A stretch of DNA of 64,000 bases from Streptomyces sp. NBC_00190. Lineage in GTDB: Bacteria > Actinomycetota > Actinomycetes > Streptomycetales > Streptomycetaceae. The DNA lies in the NCBI RefSeq assembly GCF_036203305.1, contig NZ_CP108131.1, positions 6,386,001 through 6,450,000 on the forward strand. The letters are read 5' to 3'. This document shows positions 45,618 through 53,585 of this stretch, one piece after another (the first letter of the stretch is position 1; the number at the start of each line of letters is the position of its first letter). Under the pieces are notes generated by a model. The model was given only the letters and a program-made list of their open reading frames with translations, did not search any database and was not told where the DNA came from. The translations under genes and the position numbers were made by a program.

Positions 45618-47567
45618 ATGATCACTGATCCCCTTGCCACCCCCGCACCCTCGGACGGGCCCGCACCCGAGCCTTCCCGCAGGCCTTCCCGCCGTACCGT
45701 CATCGCCGGCGCGGCCGCGGTCGCGGGAGGCGGCGCCCTGACGGTCGCCGCCGCTTCCGCCGAGACGCCGAAAGCCGCGCCCGGCGCGGCACACGCCGAC
45801 TGGGACACCTGCCTCACCATCGCCCGGGCCATCCTCGTACGGGACGAGCAGGACCAGCCCCTGGTGCCGCGCTACGCGGACATCCTCCTGAAGAACGGAC
45901 TGCCCCGGTCCCGGGCCCGCAGGAAGGTGCTGATCGTCGGCGCCGGGCCCGCCGGGCTCACCGCCGCCCACCTGCTGCGCGAGGCCGGGCACCAGGTCAC
46001 CGTCATCGAGGCCAACGCGAACCGGGTCGGCGGCCGGATCAAGACCTTCCGTGCCGGCGGCCACGAGAAGTCCGCCGCGCCCTTCGCCGACCCGAAGCAG
46101 TACGCCGAGGCCGGGGCCATGCGCATCCCCGACAGCCACCCGCTCGTCACCGGGCTGATGGACGGCCTCGGCCTGAAGCGCCGGCGTTTCCACCTGGTCG
46201 ATGTCGACGGGGCCGGTCGCCCCGCGTACCGGACATGGATCTACGTCAACGGCATCCGTACCCGCCGGGCCGACTACGCGCGCGGCCCGCAGGCGGTCAA
46301 CCGTTCCTTCGGAGTGCCGAAGGCCTACGAGTCCGTGCCCGCCGCCCAGATCGTCCGGGACGCCTTCGCTCCCGTACGCAAGGAGATCGAGGGCAAGAAG
46401 GACAAGGAACTCGTCGAGGGCTGGGCCCGCGTCATCCAGCACTACGGCCACATGTCGATGTACCGGTACCTGACGGAGGTGGCGGAGCTCGACGAGCGGA
46501 CCATCGACCTGATCGGAACGGTCGAGAACCTCACCTCCCGCCTGCACCTCGCGTTCGTGCACAGCTTCATCGGGGCTTCGCTGATCAGCCCCGACACCGC
46601 CTTCTTCGAACTGCCCGGCGGCACGGCCACGTTGGCGGACGCGCTCTACGCCCGGGTCAAGGACCTGGTACGGCTCGACCGGCGCGCCACCCGGATCACC
46701 CATGGCGAGGGCAAGGTCACCGTCGACACCGTGTCCGAGGGCCGCGGCGGCAGCCCCGTACAGCGCGAGACCTTCACCGCCGACACCGCGATCATCACAG
46801 TCCCCTTCTCCGGACTGCGCCACATCCCGGTCACCCCCGCGCTCTCCTACGGCAAGCGGCGCGCGGTCACCGAACTGCACTACGACGCCGCCACGAAGGT
46901 GCTGCTCGAATTCAGCCGCCGCTGGTGGGAGTTCGACGAAGCCGACTGGAAGCGGGAGCTGGAGGCCGTGAAGCCCGGCCTGTACCGGAGGTATCAGCTC
47001 GCGCAGACCCCGGAGGCCGGGGGGCTGCTGGGCGCCCACCCCTCCGTGCCCAAGGGCCACATCTCCGATGCCCAGCGCGCCCACTACGCCGCCTGCCGCG
47101 CGGTCACCCGCGACCAGCCCGAAGCGGCCGGCGTCATCGGCGGAGGCTCGGCGACCGACAATCCCAACCGCTTCATGTTCCAGCCGTCCTACCCGGTCGA
47201 AGGCAGCGCCGGCGGGGTGGTCCTCGCGTCCTACAGCTGGTCGGACGACGCCCTGAAGTGGGATTCCCTGGACGACGACGAGCGGTACCCGCGCGCCCTG
47301 GCGGGCGTCCAGGAGGTGTTCGGGCAGCGGATCGAGGTGTTCTACACCGGAGTCGGCCGCACCCAGTCCTGGATGCGCGATCCGTACGCCTACGGTGAGG
47401 CGTCCGTGCTGCTGCCCGGCCAGCACACCGAGCTCTTCCCCCATGTCCGCAAGGCCGAGGGCGACCTGCACTTCGCCGGGTGCCACACCTCCATCAAGCC
47501 CGCGTGGATCGAAGGAGCCCTGGAATCCGCGGTACGGGCCGCGCTGGAAGTCCACTCGGCGCAGTGA
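45618..47567 (+). CDS. Tat-exported L-amino-acid oxidase of the L-glutamate oxidase family
   Basis: A 649-residue flavin amine oxidase. The N-terminus has a twin-arginine signal ([20 protein letters not shown], Arg25-Arg26). FAD binding is at [17 protein letters not shown] and the second FAD strand [12 protein letters not shown]. Many segments match Streptomyces L-glutamate oxidase: [81 protein letters not shown] and [14 protein letters not shown]. The family oxidises an amino acid to the keto acid, NH3 and H2O2 outside the cell. The gate loop ([18 protein letters not shown]) differs from known LGOX, so substrate specificity is unsettled. Confidence 0.92.
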   Translation: MITDPLATPAPSDGPAPEPSRRPSRRTVIAGAAAVAGGGALTVAAASAETPKAAPGAAHADWDTCLTIARAILVRDEQDQPLVPRYADILLKNGLPRSRARRKVLIVGAGPAGLTAAHLLREAGHQVTVIEANANRVGGRIKTFRAGGHEKSAAPFADPKQYAEAGAMRIPDSHPLVTGLMDGLGLKRRRFHLVDVDGAGRPAYRTWIYVNGIRTRRADYARGPQAVNRSFGVPKAYESVPAAQIVRDAFAPVRKEIEGKKDKELVEGWARVIQHYGHMSMYRYLTEVAELDERTIDLIGTVENLTSRLHLAFVHSFIGASLISPDTAFFELPGGTATLADALYARVKDLVRLDRRATRITHGEGKVTVDTVSEGRGGSPVQRETFTADTAIITVPFSGLRHIPVTPALSYGKRRAVTELHYDAATKVLLEFSRRWWEFDEADWKRELEAVKPGLYRRYQLAQTPEAGGLLGAHPSVPKGHISDAQRAHYAACRAVTRDQPEAAGVIGGGSATDNPNRFMFQPSYPVEGSAGGVVLASYSWSDDALKWDSLDDDERYPRALAGVQEVFGQRIEVFYTGVGRTQSWMRDPYAYGEASVLLPGQHTELFPHVRKAEGDLHFAGCHTSIKPAWIEGALESAVRAALEVHSAQ

Positions 47568-47576
47568 GCGGCTGAG

Positions 47577-47623
47577 GGCCGCGCCGGCCGCCGCCCGAAG
47601 CCAGGGCGTCGGCCGGCGCGGCC
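47577..47623. terminator. Bidirectional terminator between convergent genes
   Basis: A 14-bp perfect stem (47577-47590 with 47610-47623; GGCCGCGCCGGCCG and its complement), continued by a one-base mismatch and CGCCC/GGGCG (47592-47596, 47604-47608) with the loop GAAGCCA. It sits between the amine oxidase stop and the channel stop, 12 nt from the latter, and should end both transcripts. Confidence 0.85.
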
Positions 47624-47634
47624 GCGGCGGTACG

Positions 47635-49611
47635 TCAGCTCTCGGCGAGCACGATCAGCCAGTCGCCCTCGGCGAACCGGATCCGCTGCCGCTTGTCGGG
47701 GTTGATGCTCACCCCGTAGGCCGGGCCCGTGGACATCTGTCCGCGCAGCCGGTAGCCGACCGCGCACTCGCGGCGGCGGCGTGCGGACTCGACGACCGTG
47801 GCGAAGGAGACCTCGCGACCAGCCCGGACGTAGTCCGAGACCGGTTTGAGGTAGAACTCGTGCCCCTCGGCGTCGAACAGCTCCTGGAACACGTCGGCGA
47901 GGTAGCTGCTCTCCGAGATCTGGGTCATCAGGAGACTGATGAGCCTGCCGCTCACGATGAAGTCGGCTCCCACGCGGGCGGGGGCGAGGAGCCGGTTGCC
48001 GTCGTCGGACATCTCGGTGGTGAGCGCGAGTTCCCGGCGTGCGGCCGCCCCGATGGCCCGCAGGTGCAGCAGCGTGACCAGCGTCCGGTCGTCGGCCAGC
48101 GCCTCCGTGTCCATGTCCGTCGCCGTCGCCGGCGACGTCGCGGTCGTCGGCCCCGTCGCCGTCCGGGCTGTCAGGGACGGCGCACCCGCGGCCACCGGGT
48201 CCGTTTCACCGATCACGATCACGCTGTCGTACGCCGGTACGTCCAGCTTGGCCAGGACGAGCGGGTCGGTGACGTCCCCGCTGTGGAAGGTCACTTCGAG
48301 ATGGTTCAGGGCCGCCGCGATGTCACCGGCGCCGCCCGTCGCCGCCGACTCGCCGAGCGCCACGACATCCAGGGTGGTTCCGGGGCTCACGTACTGGTCG
48401 AGCTGGTCCACGATGAGCGGAGCCCGGCGGTTCCAGCCGAGCAGGAGCAGGCGTTCGGCCACGGGGACCCTGCTCTCCGCCGTGACGATCGCCTCCTCGT
48501 CGACGCAGGAGGCCACGTCCAGCTGTACGGCCGTGTCGTCGTCCTGGGAGATGACGATGATCCGGTCGCCCGCGCCGATCGCCGTGGCGGGGTCCGGATT
48601 GAGGGCGACGCCGCCGTCGGCCCGCAGCAGGCCGACCACGGCGGACGTGGCGAACGACAGCAGGGCCTCGCCGAAGGTGCGTCCCGCGAGCCCCTCGGCG
48701 GGGGTGGTGTAGAACTCGTCGCCCTCGAAGTCCAGCAGTTCCTGGTAGACGAGCGAGAGGCCGGGCTGGCGCGCGGTCTGCACGAGGAGCCGGGCGACGA
48801 TGTCGTCGACGCACAGGACGTGCCCCGTCGGCCCTGCGGCCAGCCTTGCGGTCATGTGGTTGCGGGTGTCACGGACCGCGGCGACCACCACCACGTCACC
48901 CGCCCCGGGGACGGCCGCGTCGAGGGCGAGCAGGGTCTTCACGACATGGGCGTCACCGCCGTCCCCGGCGGGAGGCAGGACGAGAACCGCCTTCGCGGTC
49001 CGCGGGCTCACCCGGCGCAGCTCGGTGGGATCGGTGGTGCTGCCGCTGCGGCAGATGATCCGCGTCCTGCCACGGCCGGTGACGTGGGCGCAGATGTCGT
49101 CCTCCATTTCCACCTTGTCCTTCGGGGCGAGCACCGCGATGACCGACCGGCGCTGGTTCGCGTGGGCGGCGACCAACTCCCCGATCACCGGGAACACCTG
49201 GTCCGACCAGCCCAGCAGGACGGTGTGCCGTGCCTCCAGCACGGTGGAGTGGCCGCGGCGCAGCGACATGATGCGCCGGTTGATGCCCGTGGTGATCAGG
49301 CTGACCAGGGTCGACACGAACAGCAGGGCGACCAGGGCGAGGGACACGGAAGCCAGGACGTAGAGCGGGGAGCCGACCGCACCCCCGATCTTCAGCGTCT
49401 GGCCGACGCTGACCCACACCGCCGTGAGTCGGCCGGAGAGGGTGCCCGGGGCGGTCCGGTCGGACCAGACGAGGACCGTGCTCGCCGGGATGACGACCGC
49501 GAGGCAGGCCAGGGCGAGCCAGCCGATGAGCGCGGTGGTCCCGCCCGCGACCAGATGGTCGAACCGGTACCGCAGCCGCAGCCGGAGGGACGTCGTGTGA
49601 TCCTGCGTCAC
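47635..49611 (-). CDS. CASTOR/POLLUX-type ion channel with RCK/TrkA-like domains
   Basis: A 658-residue protein with two membrane segments (GWLALACLAVVIPAST, GSPLYVLASVSLALVALLFV) and a large cytosolic part. The pore helix region is RTAPGTLSGRLTAVWVSVGQ. The C-terminal part has repeated Rossmann-like RCK folds (HTVLLGWSDQVFPVIGELV, RLLLLGWNRRAPLIVDQLD) with QELFDAEGHEFYLKP, which fits the CASTOR/POLLUX group and related bacterial channels. These gate cation flow in response to bound Ca2+ or nucleotides. GTG start with GGGAGC upstream. The gene is single and convergent with the amine oxidase, so no operon partner is evident. Confidence 0.9.
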   Translation of the reverse strand: MTQDHTTSLRLRLRYRFDHLVAGGTTALIGWLALACLAVVIPASTVLVWSDRTAPGTLSGRLTAVWVSVGQTLKIGGAVGSPLYVLASVSLALVALLFVSTLVSLITTGINRRIMSLRRGHSTVLEARHTVLLGWSDQVFPVIGELVAAHANQRRSVIAVLAPKDKVEMEDDICAHVTGRGRTRIICRSGSTTDPTELRRVSPRTAKAVLVLPPAGDGGDAHVVKTLLALDAAVPGAGDVVVVAAVRDTRNHMTARLAAGPTGHVLCVDDIVARLLVQTARQPGLSLVYQELLDFEGDEFYTTPAEGLAGRTFGEALLSFATSAVVGLLRADGGVALNPDPATAIGAGDRIIVISQDDDTAVQLDVASCVDEEAIVTAESRVPVAERLLLLGWNRRAPLIVDQLDQYVSPGTTLDVVALGESAATGGAGDIAAALNHLEVTFHSGDVTDPLVLAKLDVPAYDSVIVIGETDPVAAGAPSLTARTATGPTTATSPATATDMDTEALADDRTLVTLLHLRAIGAAARRELALTTEMSDDGNRLLAPARVGADFIVSGRLISLLMTQISESSYLADVFQELFDAEGHEFYLKPVSDYVRAGREVSFATVVESARRRRECAVGYRLRGQMSTGPAYGVSINPDKRQRIRFAEGDWLIVLAES

Positions 49612-50164
49612 GAAAGCTCCCGAGCATGAGACGACGTACCGGTCGGGCGGCTGCCCGCCACCTCGGGACTCACAGTAGGGAACTCCGCGGGACTAGCCCC
49701 CTCGAAGGCAGCCGGCCTCACTCAGAGGTATGAACGATCTACGGGGCAGGGTGCGAGGAGCAGGGGCGCCGAGGCGGCTCGTGGCGGGACTCCGGCGTAC
49801 ACCCGGTGTGACGAGCCGGTCACCCCACATGCCTTCGGAAAACCTGCACATCGTGTGTGTGACCGCTCCCGCCCGTTTTCACAGTTCACCCGCAGGCAGG
49901 TCACCAGCCCAGCGCTTGGCGGGTGTTCGTCCCGTTTGATCCCGGGCGGGTGGCGGACGGCGCATATCTGTTACTCGATCTCGCGGAGAAGTTGTCACTA
50001 TTCGGTGAATGAAGTTGCACGACGGCAGTCGGAGGTGGCCGCCCGCCCCATGAGGAGGCGTCAACAGGATTGGCCTGCTCGCCCGTTCGCGTGCTTTCAT
50101 CTTGCGCACCGCGGCAGTCGAGAAATGACGGCCGCGCATTTCCCCCCAATGAAAGGTGCGCGTA
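49612..50164. other. 553-bp non-coding region before the exporter operon
   Basis: No gene convinces: small ORFs of 60-105 codons overlap on both strands and lack ribosome sites. From about 49950 to 50010 the sequence is AT-richer (GCATATCTGTTACTCG, GTTGTCACTATTCGGTGAAT) and could hold the promoter of the leader-peptide operon; TTGTCA at about 49992 is a possible -35. AAAGGTG (50151-50157) is the ribosome site of the precursor gene. Confidence 0.45.
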
Positions 50165-50404
50165 ATGCGTAACGACCTTGAGACCCGTGAGATGGCCGAC
50201 TCCGAGCTGGACGCCGTCTCCGGTGGCATCGTCAGCATCCACGGTGGCCTGGCCGGCGCCGTGACCAGCGACGTCAGCAGCGTCGTCGGTGTCGTGGGCT
50301 CCCTCGACACCGTCCAGGCCGCGACCGGCCTGGTCTCCCACGTCCCCGGCCTGGTCTCGGGCATCACCGGCGTTTCGGTGAACACCGGTCGCGCCGGTCT
50401 CTGA
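50165..50404 (+). CDS. Double-glycine-leader secreted peptide precursor
   Basis: A 79-residue precursor. The leader MRNDLETREMADSELDAVSG ends at Gly20-Gly21, and the predicted 58-residue core begins IVSIHGG. Glu/Leu/Asp spacing before GG is typical of substrates of C39 peptidase exporters, one of which is encoded 900 bp downstream. The core has no Cys and is rich in Val, Gly, Ser, Thr with a repeating pattern (VVGVVGSLDTVQ, LVSHVPGLVSGITGV), so lanthionine or disulfide crosslinks are impossible. A second Gly-Gly at residues 27-28 could be an alternative cut. Start ATG 50165 has AAAGGTG 7 nt upstream. An antimicrobial or signalling role is inferred only from the exporter. Confidence 0.85.
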   Translation: MRNDLETREMADSELDAVSGGIVSIHGGLAGAVTSDVSSVVGVVGSLDTVQAATGLVSHVPGLVSGITGVSVNTGRAGL

Positions 50405-50414
50405 GCGGATATCG

Positions 50415-50454
50415 CATGAACCCCGGAGCGTCCCCCACGGCTCCGGGGTTCATG
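50415..50454 (+). terminator. Strong hairpin after the precursor gene (attenuator/partial terminator)
   Basis: Perfect 15-bp arms CATGAACCCCGGAGC (50415-50429) and GCTCCGGGGTTCATG (50440-50454), 10-nt loop. It lies 11 nt after the precursor stop and 47 nt before the adaptor start. In bacteriocin operons this position usually reduces read-through, giving far more precursor than exporter mRNA. Confidence 0.75.
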
Positions 50455-50501
50455 CCTGCCCGCGCGCCCGACCTATACGAATGCAGTTGAAGGAATAGTC
50501 C

Positions 50502-51308
50502 GTGCAGTTTCGTCAAAAGGCTCTTTCCAAGCTGCAATCGCCCGAAGAACTCGATTTGCCCGTGCGCTTCGCACGCCCGCAAGGGCGGCTCGTACTGGCC
50601 GTCACGGTCGTCGTCATGGCCGCCGCGACCTTCTGGGCCCTCACCGGCACCGTGTCCGCCAAGCTGAGCGCACCCGGCGTCCTCACCCACGCCGAGGGGG
50701 CCTACGTACTGCAGAGCCCGGTCGCCGGACAGGTGACGGCGGTCCTCGCCGAGGAGGGCGCGCTCCTGCCCCCCGGCGCACCCCTGCTCAACGTCCGTAC
50801 GGAGCAGGGCGACCGGCCGGTGCGCGCGGTGACGGGCGGCCGGCTCACGACACTGTCCGCCACCGTGGGTTCGGTGGTCGCGACCGGCGCGGACGTGGCG
50901 ATCGTCGAACACGTGAAGAACGCGGACGACCCCCTGATGGCCGTCGTGTACGTGCCGGGCGGCAGCGGCTCGACGATCGCCGTGGGCGCCTCGGTCGACC
51001 TCGACGTCCAGTCGGCCCCCCGGAACCGCTTCGGCATGCTGCGCGGCCGCGTCAAGACGGTCGGCCGCGCGCCTCAGACGGTGGCGCAGATCAGCGGCTT
51101 CCTCGGCGACAGAGGACTCGCCGAGCAGTTCGCCAGGCAGGGCAACCCGGTCGCGGTGCTCGTACAACTGGAGCGCTCCACCGCCACCAGGTCCGGCTAC
51201 AAGTGGTCCTCCGCGGACGGCCCCCCGTACGCCCTCGACTCCACGACCCCGCTCACCGCCACCGTCCACCTCGCCGCGCAGCGCCCCGTGGACTGGCTGC
51301 TGCCATGA
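50502..51308 (+). CDS. HlyD-like membrane fusion adaptor of the peptide exporter
   Basis: A 268-residue periplasmic-adaptor-type protein: cytosolic N-terminus of about 30 residues, one membrane helix (LVLAVTVVVMAAATFWAL), then lipoyl-like and beta-barrel elements (SPVAGQVTAVLAEEGALLPP, TIAVGASVDLDVQSAP). HlyD proteins couple ABC exporters to the outer layers; in a Gram-positive they support secretion across the membrane and wall. GTG start with AAGGA 8 nt upstream. The stop overlaps the start of the C39 exporter. It is shorter than most HlyD proteins because the long alpha-hairpin is absent. Confidence 0.85.
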   Translation: MQFRQKALSKLQSPEELDLPVRFARPQGRLVLAVTVVVMAAATFWALTGTVSAKLSAPGVLTHAEGAYVLQSPVAGQVTAVLAEEGALLPPGAPLLNVRTEQGDRPVRAVTGGRLTTLSATVGSVVATGADVAIVEHVKNADDPLMAVVYVPGGSGSTIAVGASVDLDVQSAPRNRFGMLRGRVKTVGRAPQTVAQISGFLGDRGLAEQFARQGNPVAVLVQLERSTATRSGYKWSSADGPPYALDSTTPLTATVHLAAQRPVDWLLP

Positions 51309-53584
51309 CCGCGTCGCAGACCGGGACACCTCCCCGGGCACCCCAGCTCCCGCCCGTCGGACACCGGCGGCGCGGCTCCGAGCCCAAGGGCGGCACCCGC
51401 CGCAAGTCCGCGCCCGCCCCCAGGGGCAGGACGCCCCGCCCCGTCCGCACGCCCACCGTGCTGCAGATGGAAGCCGTGGAGTGCGGAGCCGCCGCCCTGG
51501 CCATGGTGCTGGGCCACTACGGCCGCTTCGTCCCCCTGGAGGAGCTGCGCATCGGATGCGGTGTCTCCCGCGACGGCTCCCGCGCCAGCAACCTCCTCAA
51601 GGCCGCCCGCGGTTACGGGCTGCAGGCCAAGGGCATGCAGATGGACCTGGCCGCCCTCGCCGAGGTGAGCGCCCCGGCCATCCTCTTCTGGGAGTTCAAC
51701 CACTACGTCGTCTACGACGGCATGGGCCGCCGCCTCGGCCGCCGGGGCGTGTACATCAACGACCCCGGCAAGGGCCGCCGGTTCGTCCCCATGGAGGAGT
51801 TCGACACCAGCTTCACCGGTGTCGTGCTCACCTTCGAACCCGGCGAGGGCTTTCGCCGCGGCGGCCGCAGGCCGAGCGTCCTGGGTGCCATGCCGGCCCG
51901 TCTGCGCGGCACCTCGGGCACCATGGCCGCCGCCGTCGTCTCCAGCCTCCTGCTGGTGGCCGTCGGCGCGGCGGGGCCCGCCCTGAGCCGCACGTACATC
52001 GACATGTTCCTCATCGGGGAGCAGACGTCCCTGCTGGGCGTGCTGTTCGCGTCGATGGCGGTCACCCTGGTGCTCACCGGGACGCTCACGGGGCTCCAGC
52101 AGGCCAATCTGCTGCGCGGGCGCATCATCTCCTCCACCCTGGGCAGTGCCCGCTTCCTGCGGCACCTGCTCAGGCTTCCGGTCGCCTTCTACTCCCAGCG
52201 CAACCCGGCCGACCTGGTCCAGCGCCTGCAGTCCAACGACGCCGTCGCCGAGACCCTCGCGCGGGACCTGGCCGCCGCGGCCGTGGACACCGTCGTGGTC
52301 GTGCTCTACGCCGTGCTGCTGTGGACGTACGATCCGCAGCTCACCGTCGTCGGCGTGATGATCGCGCTGCTCAACGTGGTGGCCATCCGGACCGTGATGC
52401 ACCTGCGGGCCACCGGTACCCAGAAACTGCGCGCCGAGAGCGCCCGGCTGACGAACACGTCCTACAGCGGCCTCCAGCTCATCGAGACGATGAAGGCCAC
52501 CGGAGGCGAGAACGGCTTCTTCCGCCGCTGGGCGGGACAGCACGCGGTCACCCTCGACGTGCAGCAGCGGCTCGGCGTGCCCAGCGCGTGGCTCGCGATC
52601 GTCGCACCCACGCTGGCGGCGCTCAACAGCGCGTTGATCCTGATGATCGGCGGACTGCGGGCGGTGGAAGGGCATCTCACCGTCGGTCTGCTCGTCGCCT
52701 TCCAGGCCCTGGTGACCAGCTTCACCGCGCCGATCTCCCGGCTGGGCGGCGTCGCCGGACGCATCCAGGACTTCGCGGCCGACGTGGCCCGCCTCAAGGA
52801 CGTGGAGAACTTCCCCGTCGATCCGGTCTTCTCGCGCCGCGAGCCCGCCGCCCACACCCGCCGCCTCACCGGCCACGTGGAGCTGGACAACGTCACCTTC
52901 GGCTACAGCCCGCTGGACGCCCCGCTGCTCAAGGACTTCTCGCTGTCGGTCGGCCCGGGGCAGCAGGTCGCGCTCGTCGGCGGCTCCGGCAGCGGCAAGT
53001 CCACCGTCTCACGGCTGCTGTCGGGCCTCCACACGCCGTGGCAGGGGGCGATCCGCATCGACGGGATGCGGCTGGAGGACATCCCCCGCAGCGCGCTGGC
53101 AGCCTCCGTGTCCTTCGTCGACCAGGACGTCTTCCTCTTCGAGGGCACCGTCCGCGACAACGTGACGCTCTGGGATCCCTCGATTCCGGACGAGGCCGTC
53201 GTCGCAGCGCTCCAGGACGCCGCCGTCCACGACGTGGTCGCCCGCCGCCCCGGCGGCATCCACAGCAGGGTCGAGCAGGACGGCCGGAACTTCTCCGGCG
53301 GCCAGCGCCAGCGTCTGGAAATCGCCCGGGCGCTGGTCAGGCGCCCCAGCGTCATGGTCCTCGACGAAGTGACCAGCGCCCTGGACGCGGTGACCGAGCA
53401 GACCGTCATCGACAACCTGCGGCGCCGCGGCTGCGCCTGCGTGGTCATCGCCCACCGGCTGAGCACGGTGCGCGACAGCGACGAGATCGTCGTGCTCGAC
53501 CGGGGCACGGTCGTGGAGCGGGGGCGGCACGAGTACCTGGCCGCCGCGCAGGGCCCGTACGCCGAACTGGTCAAGGAGCACTGA
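51305..53584 (+). CDS. C39 peptidase-containing ABC exporter (NHLM type)
   Basis: A 759-residue bacteriocin-type exporter. After 50 disordered basic residues comes the C39 cysteine protease: Gln54, Cys60 in MEAVECGAAALAMVLG, His133 in FNHYVVYDG and Asp153 in INDPGKG, so the active site is complete and should cut after Gly-Gly. Then six membrane helices (from about residue 200) and an ATPase with GGSGSGKSTVSRLL, NFSGGQRQRLEIARAL and SVMVLDEVTSALD. Such proteins cleave leader peptides and export the core. ATG overlaps the HlyD stop. NHLM systems encode two ABC proteins, and the second one follows here. Confidence 0.92.
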   Translation: MTASQTGTPPRAPQLPPVGHRRRGSEPKGGTRRKSAPAPRGRTPRPVRTPTVLQMEAVECGAAALAMVLGHYGRFVPLEELRIGCGVSRDGSRASNLLKAARGYGLQAKGMQMDLAALAEVSAPAILFWEFNHYVVYDGMGRRLGRRGVYINDPGKGRRFVPMEEFDTSFTGVVLTFEPGEGFRRGGRRPSVLGAMPARLRGTSGTMAAAVVSSLLLVAVGAAGPALSRTYIDMFLIGEQTSLLGVLFASMAVTLVLTGTLTGLQQANLLRGRIISSTLGSARFLRHLLRLPVAFYSQRNPADLVQRLQSNDAVAETLARDLAAAAVDTVVVVLYAVLLWTYDPQLTVVGVMIALLNVVAIRTVMHLRATGTQKLRAESARLTNTSYSGLQLIETMKATGGENGFFRRWAGQHAVTLDVQQRLGVPSAWLAIVAPTLAALNSALILMIGGLRAVEGHLTVGLLVAFQALVTSFTAPISRLGGVAGRIQDFAADVARLKDVENFPVDPVFSRREPAAHTRRLTGHVELDNVTFGYSPLDAPLLKDFSLSVGPGQQVALVGGSGSGKSTVSRLLSGLHTPWQGAIRIDGMRLEDIPRSALAASVSFVDQDVFLFEGTVRDNVTLWDPSIPDEAVVAALQDAAVHDVVARRPGGIHSRVEQDGRNFSGGQRQRLEIARALVRRPSVMVLDEVTSALDAVTEQTVIDNLRRRGCACVVIAHRLSTVRDSDEIVVLDRGTVVERGRHEYLAAAQGPYAELVKEH

Positions 53585-53585
53585 G

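Noticed and set aside
49730..49939. Small ORF of 69 codons upstream of the precursor
   Set aside because: No ribosome site and Arg/Pro-rich product; overlapping small ORFs exist on both strands.
50165..50404. Lanthipeptide assignment for the precursor
   Set aside because: Core has no Cys and no LanM or LanKC gene is adjacent, so thioether rings cannot form.
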